Assembly (NCBI GenBank): GCA_964519955.1
Contig: CAZFLM010000033.1
Span: forward strand, 1 to 64,000
Source of the DNA: CAZFLM01 sp964519955
GTDB taxonomy: Bacteria; Armatimonadota; Chthonomonadetes; Chthonomonadales; CAJBBX01
Length of the DNA stretch: 64,000 nucleotides
Reading direction: 5' to 3'
Shown here: piece after piece, positions 1-8,943 of the stretch
Position numbering within the stretch: position 1 is the stretch's first letter
How the letters are laid out: the number at the start of each line of letters is the position of its first letter
The notes under the pieces: generated by a model
Told to the model about the DNA's origin: nothing
Seen by the model: only the letters and a program-made list of their open reading frames with translations
Database searches by the model: none
Program-made: the position numbers and the translations under genes

Positions 1-1142
1 TGCTCGACGAGATCGACAAGCTGGGCATGGACTTCCGCGGCGACCCGTCGTCGGCGCTGCTGGAGGCGCTGGACCCGGAGCAGAACGGCGAGTTCAGCGA
101 CCACTATCTCGAGGTGCCGTTCAACCTGCGCGACGTGATGTTCATCACGACGGCCAACCTGCTGGAGCCCATTCCGCCGGCGCTGCGAGACCGCATGGAG
201 ATCATCTCGTTCGCGGGCTACACCGAGCTGGAGAAGCTGGCGATCGCCGAGCAGTTCCTGCTGCCCAAGCAGCGCGCGGAGAACGGCCTGACGCCCGCCA
301 GGATGAACGTCAACACCGACGCGCTCCGCACGGTGATCCGCGAGTACACCCGCGAGGCCGGTGTGCGCAACCTGGAGCGGGAGATCGGTTCCATCTGCCG
401 CAAGATCGCGCGCAAGGTGGCGAGCGGGCAGCGGCGCAAGACGACCGTCGGCACGAAGGACGTAGCCACGTACCTCGGCGTGCAGCGCTACCACTACGGC
501 AGCATCGAGGAGACCGACGAGATCGGCGCGGCGACGGGCATGGTCTACACCGAGTTCGGCGGCGACATCGTGTCGGTCGAGGTGAGCGTGATGCCGGGCG
601 ACGAGGGCCGCCTGGTGCTGACCGGGCAGCTCGGTGACGTGATGAAGGAGTCCGCGCAGGCGGCGCTGACCTGCGTCCGTACGCGGGCAGAGCAGCTCGG
701 CATCGATCCCGGGTTCCACAAGAAGGTGGACATCCACATCCATGTGCCCGCGGGCGCGGTGCCGAAGGACGGGCCGTCGGCCGGCATCACCCTGGCGACG
801 GCGCTGGCCTCGGCGCTCAGCAAGCGCCCGGTCAGCAAGGACGTGGCGATGACCGGCGAGATCACGCTCCGCGGACGCGTGCTGCCGGTGGGCGGCGTCA
901 AGGAGAAGATCCTCGCGGCGCACCGGGCGGGCATCCGGACCATCATCCTGCCGCTGGAGAACCGCAAGGACCTGGACGAGCTGCCCGAGAACGTGCGCGC
1001 GGAGATGAAGTTCGAGCTGGTTCGCCGTTTCGATGAGGTGGTGCCGCTCGCGCTGCTGCCGGCTGCCGGCGAGGCGCCTCCCGCGTCCTCTTCGAAGCCT
1101 TTGCGCCCACGCAGCGCCGGCGCCGGCAAGGGCACCGGTTGA
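1..1142 (+). CDS. lon: ATP-dependent Lon protease, C-terminal part (5' truncated by window edge)
   Basis: The reading frame is already open at the window edge (frame of base 3) and begins with the Walker B region LDEIDKLGMD, so the N-terminal substrate-binding domain and Walker A lie outside. Seen here are the end of the AAA+ module, including sensor-like RDRMEIISF, the alpha-helical subdomain with VRNLEREIGS, and the complete serine protease domain. The catalytic Ser sits in KDGPSAGIT (about residue 251 counted from the first in-window Met, base 27). The catalytic Lys is 43 residues later in GGVKEKILAAHR, matching the Ser-Lys dyad spacing of E. coli Lon. Lon degrades misfolded and regulatory proteins in the cytoplasm. 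The last 25 residues (Pro/Ser/Ala rich) are a non-conserved tail. It is followed by rpoZ, dnaK and dnaJ, a proteostasis neighbourhood. Confidence 0.97.
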   Translation, partial: LDEIDKLGMDFRGDPSSALLEALDPEQNGEFSDHYLEVPFNLRDVMFITTANLLEPIPPALRDRMEIISFAGYTELEKLAIAEQFLLPKQRAENGLTPARMNVNTDALRTVIREYTREAGVRNLEREIGSICRKIARKVASGQRRKTTVGTKDVATYLGVQRYHYGSIEETDEIGAATGMVYTEFGGDIVSVEVSVMPGDEGRLVLTGQLGDVMKESAQAALTCVRTRAEQLGIDPGFHKKVDIHIHVPAGAVPKDGPSAGITLATALASALSKRPVSKDVAMTGEITLRGRVLPVGGVKEKILAAHRAGIRTIILPLENRKDLDELPENVRAEMKFELVRRFDEVVPLALLPAAGEAPPASSSKPLRPRSAGAGKGTG

Positions 1143-1167
1143 TTTCCGCCTCGCTGTAGCGCATAAT
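1139..1167 (+). promoter_or_regulatory. Sigma-70-type promoter for rpoZ (and possibly dnaK-dnaJ)
   Basis: TTGATT at 1139-1144, a 17-base spacer, then CATAAT at 1162-1167. The -35 box overlaps the lon stop codon (TGA 1140-1142). This matches four of six and five of six consensus positions with ideal spacing. It predicts a start near 1174 and a leader of about 97 bases before rpoZ. Confidence 0.55.
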
Positions 1168-1270
1168 ACTACGCTGCGCGCCGCATTTCGGGGCGCGCCG
1201 GCCCGTGTCTGCGACCGGGCGATTGCGGGCGCGCGGGTCGCGCTGTCCGCCAATGCGAAGGAGAAGCCGC

Positions 1271-1795
1271 ATGATCTATCCTGCTCCCGACAAGCTGGAC
1301 TCCTCGGGAAGCAAGTACGCTCTTGTCATCGTCGCGGCCAAGCGCGCGCGCCAGGTCAAGGAAGGCGCCCGCCGGCTGACCGACTCTCGCTCGGCGAACC
1401 CGCTCACCGTCGCGCTGGAGGAGATGGCGGCCGACGAGATCATCGCGCTGCAGGTGGGTGAGCCGGAGAAGCTGCCCGAGAGCCTGCCTGCCACGCCCGT
1501 TCTGGGCGGTCTCGTGTCGTCCGGCCTGTCCGAGGGCGCCACGAAGGTCACGAAGGCGGACATCTACGCCAAGCTCACCGGCGGCGAGATGGACGACTTC
1601 GTGGGCGAAGCGTCGGATGAGGATGAGGACGTCGTCGGGCTGGACGAGGACGACGAGGAAGAGGAGATCGAGGACGAGGCGGACGTGCTGACCCTCGTCG
1701 ACCCAGACGGCGAGTATGAGCAGAGCCCGGCCGTCGCCGGCGATGCCGAGCCCGACGCGGCGATCTTCAAGGAAGCGACCGACGAGGAAGTATAG
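1271..1795 (+). CDS. rpoZ: DNA-directed RNA polymerase omega subunit with long acidic tail
   Basis: The 174-residue product starts MIYPAPDKLDSSGSKYALV and continues VIVAAKRARQV and SANPLTVALEEMAADEI. These are the conserved omega helices that clamp the C-terminus of the beta' subunit and help assemble RNA polymerase. ATG at 1271 is preferred because GAAGGAGA lies at 1257-1264 and because the conserved region begins there; the frame is open further upstream. After about residue 70 comes an unusual extension rich in Asp/Glu (about residues 110-140, with runs such as DEDDEEEEIEDEAD). Typical omega proteins are about 70-110 residues, so the tail is an addition. It sits between lon and dnaK and has a promoter at 1139-1167. 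Confidence 0.88.
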   Translation: MIYPAPDKLDSSGSKYALVIVAAKRARQVKEGARRLTDSRSANPLTVALEEMAADEIIALQVGEPEKLPESLPATPVLGGLVSSGLSEGATKVTKADIYAKLTGGEMDDFVGEASDEDEDVVGLDEDDEEEEIEDEADVLTLVDPDGEYEQSPAVAGDAEPDAAIFKEATDEEV

Positions 1796-1825
1796 GGCTG
1801 GAGCAGCCCGGGGAATGGACAGCGG

Positions 1826-3658
1826 ATGGGCAAGATACTAGGAATCGATCTCGGCACTACCAACTCCGTCGTGGCGGTGATGGAAGGGAGCGAGCCGACC
1901 GTCATCCCGATGGCGGAGGGTAGTCGCCTGTGCCCATCCGTTGTTGGGTTCAGCAAGAACGGCGAGCGCCTCGTGGGGCAGCTCGCCAAGCGCCAGGCGA
2001 TCTCGAATCCGGACCGGACCATCGCCAGCATCAAGCGGCAGATGGGCAAGGACTACAAGGTCGCCATCGATGGGAAGCAGTACACGCCGCAGGAGCTGTC
2101 CGCGATGGTCCTGCAGAAGCTGCGGACCGACGCGGAGGCGTACCTGGGCCAGCCGGTGACGCAGGCGGTCATCACGGTCCCGGCGTACTTCTCCGATGCT
2201 CAGCGGCAGGCCACCAAGGACGCGGGGGCCATCGCCGGTCTCGAAGTGCTGCGCATCATCAACGAACCGACCGCCGCGGCCCTCGCCTATGGCATGGACA
2301 AGCAGCAGCTCCACACGCTGCTCGTCTGGGACCTGGGCGGCGGCACGTTCGATGTCTCGATCCTCGAGTTGGACAACGGCGTGTTCGAGGTGAAGGCCAC
2401 CAACGGCGACACGCAGTTGGGCGGCGACGACTGGGACAACCGCGTCGTCGACTGGCTGGTGCAGCAGTTCAAGGATGAGCACGGCGTCGATCTCCGGCGC
2501 GACCGGATGGCGATGCAGCGCCTGAAGGAGGCCGCGGAGAAGGCCAAGGTCGAGCTGTCCAGCGTCGTCACCAGCAACATCAACCTGCCGTTCCTCTCCA
2601 GCACCGCGGACGGTCCCGTTCACCTCGACATCACGCTCACGCGCGCCCAGTTCGAGGCGATGACCTCCGACCTTCTGGAGCGGATGGTGGCTCCGACGCG
2701 CCAGGCCCTGGCGGACGCGAACATGCAGGCGTCCGAGGTCGACAAGGTGCTGCTCGTCGGCGGCTCCACGCGCATGCCGGCCGTGCAGGCCCTGGTCGTG
2801 AGGCTTCTGGGCAAAGAACCCTTCAAGGGCGTCAACCCGGACGAGGTGGTGGCTGCGGGCGCGGCGATCCAGGCCGGGGTGCTCGGCGGCGACGTGAAGG
2901 ACATCCTGCTCCTGGACGTGACGCCGCTGTCGCTCGGCATCGAGACGCTGGGCGGTGTGATGACCCGGCTGATCGACCGGAACACGACCATCCCGACCTC
3001 CAAGTCGGAGATGTTCACCACCGCGGCGGACGGGCAGACGGCGGTCGAGATCAAGGTGTACCAGGGCGAGCGCGAGATCGCTTCCTACAACAAGTTCCTC
3101 GCCAACTTCACGCTCACCGGCATTCGCCCGGCTCCGCGCGGCGCCAACAAGATCGAGGTGACCTTCGATATCGACGTGAACGGCATCGTACACGTCTCCG
3201 CGAAGGACACCGCGACGGGCAACGAGCAGCGCGTCGTTATCTCCTCCTCCACGGGCCTGGCCAAGGAGGAGATCGAGCGGATGGTGCGCGACGCCGAGGC
3301 CCACGCCGAGGAAGACCAGAAGCGGCGCGACGAGCAGGAAGCGCGCAACCGCGCGGAGACCGCGCTGGAGAGCGTCGAGCGGGCGCTGCGGTCGGCCGAG
3401 GGCAAGGCGGACGCCGGGCTGGTGGAGAAGGGACGGACTGCCGCCTCCGAGCTGCGCGAGGCGCTGAACGGGACTGACACCGAGGCGCTGCGCAAGGCGA
3501 CCGATGCCGCAGCACATTCGGCCTACACCCTGCAGGCGGCGCTCGCGCAGACCGAAGCTGCTGATGTGGATGGTTCCACCAGCGGCGAGGATAAGGCCCA
3601 GGCCGTCCGCGACGCCGTGGACGACATGAACGCGGAAGGCGTGCCGGATCCCGAGTAG
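1826..3658 (+). CDS. dnaK: Molecular chaperone DnaK (Hsp70)
   Basis: The 610-residue Hsp70 starts MGKILGIDLGTTNSVVAVME, the phosphate-1 loop of the actin-like ATPase fold. It also has the second signature LVWDLGGGTFDVSIL, the adenosine region VLLVGGSTRMPAVQALV, and IINEPTAAALAYG. The substrate-binding beta domain follows (DVTPLSLGIETLGG, then NKFLANFTLTGI), and the C-terminus is a helical lid. DnaK binds exposed hydrophobic peptides in the cytosol in an ATP cycle driven by DnaJ and GrpE. The C-terminal tail ends VPDPE and lacks a recognisable EEVD-like motif. dnaJ follows 62 bases downstream; no grpE is in the window. The gene sits 30 bases after rpoZ, so co-transcription is likely. Confidence 0.98.
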   Translation: MGKILGIDLGTTNSVVAVMEGSEPTVIPMAEGSRLCPSVVGFSKNGERLVGQLAKRQAISNPDRTIASIKRQMGKDYKVAIDGKQYTPQELSAMVLQKLRTDAEAYLGQPVTQAVITVPAYFSDAQRQATKDAGAIAGLEVLRIINEPTAAALAYGMDKQQLHTLLVWDLGGGTFDVSILELDNGVFEVKATNGDTQLGGDDWDNRVVDWLVQQFKDEHGVDLRRDRMAMQRLKEAAEKAKVELSSVVTSNINLPFLSSTADGPVHLDITLTRAQFEAMTSDLLERMVAPTRQALADANMQASEVDKVLLVGGSTRMPAVQALVVRLLGKEPFKGVNPDEVVAAGAAIQAGVLGGDVKDILLLDVTPLSLGIETLGGVMTRLIDRNTTIPTSKSEMFTTAADGQTAVEIKVYQGEREIASYNKFLANFTLTGIRPAPRGANKIEVTFDIDVNGIVHVSAKDTATGNEQRVVISSSTGLAKEEIERMVRDAEAHAEEDQKRRDEQEARNRAETALESVERALRSAEGKADAGLVEKGRTAASELREALNGTDTEALRKATDAAAHSAYTLQAALAQTEAADVDGSTSGEDKAQAVRDAVDDMNAEGVPDPE

Positions 3659-3720
3659 CTGCGGGCCCGACGGGCTAGACGAGACAGCGGTTCTACCGCG
3701 GACGATTGGCGCACGACACT

Positions 3721-4851
3721 ATGCCGGACAAACGTGACTACTACGAGGTGCTCGGGGTTTCCCGCTCAGCCAGCGCGGAGGAGGTCAAGCGCGCCTACCG
3801 CAACCTGGCGCGCAAGTACCATCCCGACGTGAACAAGCAGCAGGGCGCCGAGGCCAAGTTCAAGGAGATCAACGAGGCCTACGAGGTGCTGAGCGACGAC
3901 GGCAAGCGGCGCACGTACGACCGGTTCGGCCACGAGGGCATGAACGGCGGCATGGCGGACGCGGGTCCGTTCGGGGGCGGCGGCTTCGGCGGCGGTCTCG
4001 GCGACATCTTCGACGCGTTCTTCAGCGCGGGCGGCGGTCGCAGCGCCGCCGGCGGCAGCACATCGGAGCGCGGCGACGACCTGCGCCAGGACCTCGAGGT
4101 TACGCTCGAAGAGGCCGTGCAGGGCGTCAACAAGACGCTCAAGTACGCGCGCCTCGAGTCCTGCGACGTGTGCTCCGGCACCGGCGCCAAGCCCGGCACG
4201 CAGCCAGAGTCGTGTCCCATGTGCCGCGGCGTCGGCTATGTCCGGCACACGCAGAACACGCTGCTGGGCACGTTCCAGACGACCACCACCTGCTCGCGCT
4301 GCCGCGGCGAGGGGCGCGTGGTGCAAAGCCCGTGCGGGCAGTGCGGCGGCGCGGGGCGCATGCGCAGGAACCGCGAGAAGAGCCTCAAGGTGCCGCCGGG
4401 CGTCGAGACCGGCACGCGCATTCGTCTCACCGGCGAAGGCGACATGGGCATGCGCGGCGGCGACCCGGGCGACCTCTACGTGGTCGTCCACGTGCAGTCG
4501 CACGATGTGTTCGAGCGGCGCGGCAACGATCTGTACTGCGAGGTGACGATCAGCTTCGCCAAGGCGGCGCTGGGCGGCCAGGTGACCGTGCCCGTCGTCG
4601 GCGGCGAGGAGCGCATCGACGTGCCGGAAGGCACGCAGCCGGGCGCGGTCTTCCGCCTGCGCGATCGCGGCGTGCCCGACCTGAACGGCCGTGGGCGCGG
4701 TCATCAGTTCGTCGTGGCCAAGGTCGAAGTCCCAACGCGCCTCTCGTCCGACCAGAAGCAGCTCCTCGTGCAGTTCGCGCGCAGCCTGGGCGAGGACTCG
4801 GACCTCGGCGCGGACCGCGGCATCTTCGGCATCTTCCGCCGCGACAAGTAG
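3721..4851 (+). CDS. dnaJ: Chaperone protein DnaJ (Hsp40, type I)
   Basis: This is a type I J-protein of 376 residues that stimulates DnaK ATPase and holds unfolded clients. The J domain starts KRDYYEVLGVSRSA and carries the HPD motif in KYHPDVNK. It is followed by a Gly/Phe-rich linker (GPFGGGGFGGG). Four CxxCxGxG zinc repeats follow: CDVCSGTG, CPMCRGVG, CSRCRGEG and CGQCGGAG. The two beta-sandwich client domains follow. I chose the ATG at 3721, which gives the family-typical start. An in-frame TTG at 3706 would add five residues; neither has a strong ribosome binding site. The order dnaK-dnaJ is a common operon. Confidence 0.96.
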   Translation: MPDKRDYYEVLGVSRSASAEEVKRAYRNLARKYHPDVNKQQGAEAKFKEINEAYEVLSDDGKRRTYDRFGHEGMNGGMADAGPFGGGGFGGGLGDIFDAFFSAGGGRSAAGGSTSERGDDLRQDLEVTLEEAVQGVNKTLKYARLESCDVCSGTGAKPGTQPESCPMCRGVGYVRHTQNTLLGTFQTTTTCSRCRGEGRVVQSPCGQCGGAGRMRRNREKSLKVPPGVETGTRIRLTGEGDMGMRGGDPGDLYVVVHVQSHDVFERRGNDLYCEVTISFAKAALGGQVTVPVVGGEERIDVPEGTQPGAVFRLRDRGVPDLNGRGRGHQFVVAKVEVPTRLSSDQKQLLVQFARSLGEDSDLGADRGIFGIFRRDK

Positions 4852-4931
4852 TTCCTCGACGGCGCATCGGGCGCCCCCGAGCCCGGGCACCGCTCGTACG
4901 CAATCCCCAACCGCCTGGAAGGCCTAACCCT

Positions 4932-7475
4932 ATGGATTGGCAAGCGAGCTGGATCTGGGACAACGGTCCTGCCCGACCTCTGAACGCCTACCTCTACCTG
5001 CGCAAGTCGTTCGTGCTGCCCATGCAGCCGACAGGACCCGTGCAGGTGAGGGTGACCGCCGACACGCGCTACCGCCTCTACGTGAACCACCACGCGGACG
5101 GAGTCGGGGCGCCGTGGGACGGGCCGGCGCGCGGCGACCACCTGCACCAATGCGTCGACTCGTACGAGATCGATGGGCTGCAGGAGGGTGAGAACGTCAT
5201 CGGCGCGCTCGTCTACTTCGTGGGCGTCGGCACGTGCCACTCGATGCTCGGCCGCGCGGGCTTCCTCTTCGAGGCGCACATCCCCCTCGGCGACAAGACC
5301 CTCGTCATCGGCAGCGACGACACCTGGCGCATCCAGCGGGCGCCGTATCGCGACGGCTTCGAGCGGATGAGCGTCCAGCTCCCGTTCCCCGAGGTGTTCG
5401 ATGCGGCGGAGGAGCCCGTGGGCTGGGACGAGCCCGGCTTCGACGACTCCGACTGGGCCCGCGCCACCGTCATCGCGCGACCGGGCGAGGAGCCGTGGCC
5501 GAACCTGGAGCCGCGCGACATCCCGATGCCCTTCCGCGACAGCCTGTGGCCCGCGGCCGCGTGGCTCACCACCGTTGAGCGAGACGAGCGCGACGGCGGG
5601 CCGACCCCGGCGCACGACATGGAGCTGGCGACGACCCTCGCGCCGTGGATCCCCGTCGACGCGGCCGATGCCGTGGGCGGCGTGACGATCGGGCCGCTGC
5701 AGGGGCCGGCGGGTCAGTCGCTCATCGTCGACTTCGGCGAGGAAGTGAGCGGGTTCCCGCACCTGATGGTGGAGGCGCCCGCCGGCGGGCGAATCGACAT
5801 CGGCTACAGCGAGCGCCTCGAGAGCGACGGCTCCGTGAACCCCAACCACTTCGGCGGGTGCGACGTGCACTATGCCGACCGCGTGCTGGCGCCCTGCACC
5901 GACGAGCCGTGGGAATGGGACACGTTCAACCCGCGCGCCTTCCGCTACATGCGCCTCGACGTGTACGACTGCGCGAAGCCGATCCGACTCGCGGTCGCGC
6001 TGACAGCCACGGGCTACCCGGTGGAGTATCTGGGGGCATTCGAATGCTCCGACCCCCTGCTGAACCGCATCTGGGAGGTCGGGCGCTACACCGCTGAGCT
6101 GTGCATGGACGACGCGTACATGGACTGCCCGTGGCGCGAGCGCGGCCAGTGGCTGGCGGACACGCGCATCGAGGCGCTGGTCGCGGCGTACGCGTTCGGC
6201 GACACCAAGCTCGCCCGGCGGGCGTGGCGCCAGTACGCGCAGAGCCAGTGCGTGACGGATGCCTTCGGCGGCGACGCGCCGGCCCCCGCGCACCACTCGG
6301 AGCCGTGGGTCAAGTGCGTCTACCCGGCCGCGCCACCCTTCGATAGCGTCCTGCCGACCTTCAACTGCATCTGGCTGATGGGCCTCTGGGAGTACTTCCT
6401 GCTCACCGGCGACCGCAGCCTGCTCGAGGAGATCTGGCCGCAGGTCCAGGCGCTCGTCGACCTGTTGCACCGGCACCACAGCGCCAACGGGCTGCTGCAC
6501 AACCTGCCGGGCTGGCTGATGGTCGACTGGGCGAAGATCGACGTGCGCGGCGAGGCTTCCTCGATCAACGCGTACTACCATGGTGGTCTCGTGGCGGCGG
6601 CCCGGATCGCGCGGACGGTGGGCCAGCCCGAGCTGGGCGGCACGTGGGAGATGCGCGCGGCCGACGTGAAGGACGCCATCAACGACCTGATGTGGGACCG
6701 CGAGCGCGGCGTGTACGTGGACTGCATCGCGGACGGGCAGCGCAGCGAGGTCGTGAGCGAGCAGTCGAACGTGCTGTGCGTGCTCTACGACGTGGCCGAC
6801 GGCGAGCAGCGGGACCGGATCCTGGCGCGCTTCCTGCATGGCGACCCCGCGCCCGAGCCGGAGTGGATCCGCATCCAGACGCCCTACTTCGCGTTCTACC
6901 TGCTGCGCGCCCTCTACGGCCTGGGGCGACACCAGGAGGCGCTCGACTACATCCGCGAGCACTGGGGCGACATGCTGGCGCGCGGCGCGACCACGTTCTG
7001 GGAGCAGTACGAGCCGCAGTGGAGCCTGTGCCACGCGTGGAGTTCCGCGCCGACCTACGACCTGCCCGCCGAGATCGCCGGCATCCGCCCGCTGCAGCCG
7101 GGCTTCGCGGAGTTCTGCGTGGACGTGCGGCCGGCGGACCTGACGTGGTTCCGCACGATCGTGCCGACCGAGCACGGCGATATCAACGTGTCCTACTCTT
7201 TCCGCACGGACCAGCCGTACGTGGACGCGATGGGCGTGCCGATGCCCGTGGCGCAGACCTCGCCGGCGGTGACAGTGAACGTGCAGGTGCCCGCCGGCAC
7301 GAAGGCGGAGGTCTCCGTGCCCGTGGGCGGCGTCGCACAGCCCCGCGTGACGATCAATCGTGAGGAAGTCGTGCGCGGCGGCGCGGCGGTCAGCTCGCAC
7401 GTGCGCATCGAGGATGGCCGCCTCGCGTTCAGCGCCGTGCCAGGTGAGTACCGGGTCGAGGTGCACCGGGAGTAG
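4932..7475 (+). CDS. Alpha-L-rhamnosidase-like glycoside hydrolase (GH78-type)
   Basis: The 847-residue protein has no obvious signal peptide. It starts MDWQASWIWDNGPARPL, the usual opening of a rhamnosidase N-terminal beta domain with carbohydrate-binding-like fold (ADTRYRLYVNHHADGVGAPW). The (alpha/alpha)6 catalytic barrel contains LLNRIWEVGRYTAEL followed by MDCPWRERGQWLAD, the GH78 block with acidic catalytic and binding residues. Later come the Trp/Glu-rich GATTFWEQYEP and a C-terminal beta sandwich. GH78 enzymes remove terminal L-rhamnose from plant glycosides and polysaccharides by inversion. The start at 4932 is where similarity begins; the frame is open upstream through the shadow of dnaJ. 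No strong ribosome binding site is visible. A terminator-like hairpin follows the stop. Confidence 0.85.
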   Translation: MDWQASWIWDNGPARPLNAYLYLRKSFVLPMQPTGPVQVRVTADTRYRLYVNHHADGVGAPWDGPARGDHLHQCVDSYEIDGLQEGENVIGALVYFVGVGTCHSMLGRAGFLFEAHIPLGDKTLVIGSDDTWRIQRAPYRDGFERMSVQLPFPEVFDAAEEPVGWDEPGFDDSDWARATVIARPGEEPWPNLEPRDIPMPFRDSLWPAAAWLTTVERDERDGGPTPAHDMELATTLAPWIPVDAADAVGGVTIGPLQGPAGQSLIVDFGEEVSGFPHLMVEAPAGGRIDIGYSERLESDGSVNPNHFGGCDVHYADRVLAPCTDEPWEWDTFNPRAFRYMRLDVYDCAKPIRLAVALTATGYPVEYLGAFECSDPLLNRIWEVGRYTAELCMDDAYMDCPWRERGQWLADTRIEALVAAYAFGDTKLARRAWRQYAQSQCVTDAFGGDAPAPAHHSEPWVKCVYPAAPPFDSVLPTFNCIWLMGLWEYFLLTGDRSLLEEIWPQVQALVDLLHRHHSANGLLHNLPGWLMVDWAKIDVRGEASSINAYYHGGLVAAARIARTVGQPELGGTWEMRAADVKDAINDLMWDRERGVYVDCIADGQRSEVVSEQSNVLCVLYDVADGEQRDRILARFLHGDPAPEPEWIRIQTPYFAFYLLRALYGLGRHQEALDYIREHWGDMLARGATTFWEQYEPQWSLCHAWSSAPTYDLPAEIAGIRPLQPGFAEFCVDVRPADLTWFRTIVPTEHGDINVSYSFRTDQPYVDAMGVPMPVAQTSPAVTVNVQVPAGTKAEVSVPVGGVAQPRVTINREEVVRGGAAVSSHVRIEDGRLAFSAVPGEYRVEVHRE

Positions 7476-7502
7476 GCGACGGAGAGTTGTCGAGGCGTAC
7501 TG

Positions 7503-7540
7503 GATGCCGCTGGGCGTTTGCCTGGCGGCATCTTGCATTT
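7503..7540 (+). terminator. Rho-independent-like terminator after the rhamnosidase gene
   Basis: GATGCCGC (7503-7510) pairs with GCGGCATC (7525-7532), with an inner GGC/GCC pairing around GTTT. The 3' side is followed by TTGCATTT. It lies 28 bases after the stop codon at 7475. Confidence 0.5.
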
Positions 7541-7574
7541 GGGTGCGTATCCGACCATGTGGTGCCCCGGGATC

Positions 7575-7665
7575 GTCACCCCGAACCGTTGTTGTGAGGG
7601 GTCTGGCAGGGGTTGGCGGACCGCCGGGCCTCGCCGGATGCCTCACAACGTCGGTTCGGCATGAC
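7575..7665. repeat. 91-bp inverted-repeat element with 25-bp arms
   Basis: The arms at 7575-7599 and 7641-7665 are complementary at about 21 of 25 positions (core CCGAACCG plus GTTGTGAGG), around a 41-base GC-rich centre. It occupies most of the 336-base gap between the rhamnosidase and the next operon. It could be a small non-autonomous mobile element or a large cruciform. No target-site duplication was recognised. Apart from this and the terminator, nothing else is visible in the gap. Confidence 0.5.
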
Positions 7666-7811
7666 CGCGCTGCGGGGCCGGGCACTCTCACCACGACCGA
7701 AGACACAGACGGTAGCATTGTGAGCACCAGGTAAAACCGCTCGTCTGGCCGAACCGTACAGTGCGTGTGCCAAGCCGAAGCCGCAACCGACTGCTGCCTG
7801 GAGGAGCCGCC

Positions 7812-8942
7812 ATGCGGAGAGTGCGCTGGTCCGTTGTCGTGCCAGTCGTCCTGGTCACTGGCGTCGTCGTGGTGCTCGCGAGCCGCCTGCGGCCGCCAGC
7901 CTACGAGGCGCCGCCGCCGACGTTCGACGGGAGCAGCGAGAAGCTGAAGCAGACCGCCGTGCTGCCGACGCTGGACACGCCGATCGCGGAGGGGAGCAGC
8001 GCCTTCTGGTGCTCGACGTTCGGCGTTGCCTGGCGGAAGATGGCGACCGACGTGGCGCACGGCCCGCTGCGGGTGGAGGGGGCGGAGGAGATCGCCGGTC
8101 GCCTGAACCGTGTCGCGGACCCCGAAGGCGACCTGCCGGCCGGCGCCTACTACGCCGCGGCCGGATGGGCGCGCGATGGCATCGTGCAGCGCATCCTGGC
8201 GGACATGAAGGCCAAGTTCCCCGCCGCGAAGCCTCCCGATCTGAGCACCGCGGCTGGCTCGGGCGCGGTCGTGAGCTACGCCTACCTGAACGCGGGGCTG
8301 CGCTTCGACAAGCCCTACATCGAGAACGACCAGCCGCTGCAGTTCCGCGGGGCCGGCGGTGAGACGACACCGGTGACCTCGTTCGGCCTGCGGAAGAAGG
8401 ACGTAGACGCTTCGTACCGGGAGCTGCGCGATCAGGCCGAGCTGCTCTACGTGTCCGGGGACAGCCTCATGCAGCCCGGCGAGTACGCCATCGACCTGTG
8501 CAAGACCTCCAAGGACGTGCAGGTCGTCGTCGCGCTGATCCCCCGCAAGGCCACCCTCGCCGAGGCCATCGCCTATCTCGGCAAGAAGCAGGCGGAGGTA
8601 GGGTCGGACCAGCGAGGCCCGCGCCTCGGCCCCAACGACACGCTGCTCGTGCCGAACCTGACCTGGCGGCTGGAGCACCACTTCAAGGAGTTGGAGGGGC
8701 ACATGCTGCTGAATGTGGGCATGCCCATCGTCGAGGCCTCGCAGACGGTCGCGTTCCACCTCGACCGAAGTGGCGCGGGCGTGGAGTCCGAGGCGAAGCT
8801 GGTGGCGACGGCCACGCCCGTCCAGTTTGTGTTCGACCGCCCATTCCTGATCTTGCTCAAGAAGCGCGGCGCCAAGGAGCCCTTCTTCGCCATGTGGGTG
8901 GACAACGCGGAGCTGCTGAGCCCGTGGAAGCAGGCGAAGTGA
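7812..8942 (+). CDS. Membrane-anchored hypothetical protein
   Basis: The 376-residue protein of unknown family starts MRRVRWSVVVPVVLVTGVVV, a basic stretch and a single transmembrane helix. The rest is predicted to lie outside the cytoplasmic membrane. ATG 7812 is supported by a strong GGAGGAG at 7800-7806; an in-frame GTG at 7761 would place a longer tail before the helix. The soluble part contains no motif I can name. It includes a central region with HFKELEGHMLLNVGMPIVEA and ends DNAELLSPWKQAK. It is the first gene of a six-gene operon (7812-15174) whose members mostly share one N-terminal anchor and a large exported part. The next gene starts one base after its stop, so translation is likely coupled. 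Confidence 0.7.
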   Translation: MRRVRWSVVVPVVLVTGVVVVLASRLRPPAYEAPPPTFDGSSEKLKQTAVLPTLDTPIAEGSSAFWCSTFGVAWRKMATDVAHGPLRVEGAEEIAGRLNRVADPEGDLPAGAYYAAAGWARDGIVQRILADMKAKFPAAKPPDLSTAAGSGAVVSYAYLNAGLRFDKPYIENDQPLQFRGAGGETTPVTSFGLRKKDVDASYRELRDQAELLYVSGDSLMQPGEYAIDLCKTSKDVQVVVALIPRKATLAEAIAYLGKKQAEVGSDQRGPRLGPNDTLLVPNLTWRLEHHFKELEGHMLLNVGMPIVEASQTVAFHLDRSGAGVESEAKLVATATPVQFVFDRPFLILLKKRGAKEPFFAMWVDNAELLSPWKQAK

Positions 8943-8943
8943 C

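Noticed and set aside
3706..3720. TTG start adding five residues to DnaJ
   Set aside because: No ribosome binding site is seen, and the ATG at 3721 gives the family-typical N-terminus. Kept only as an alternative.
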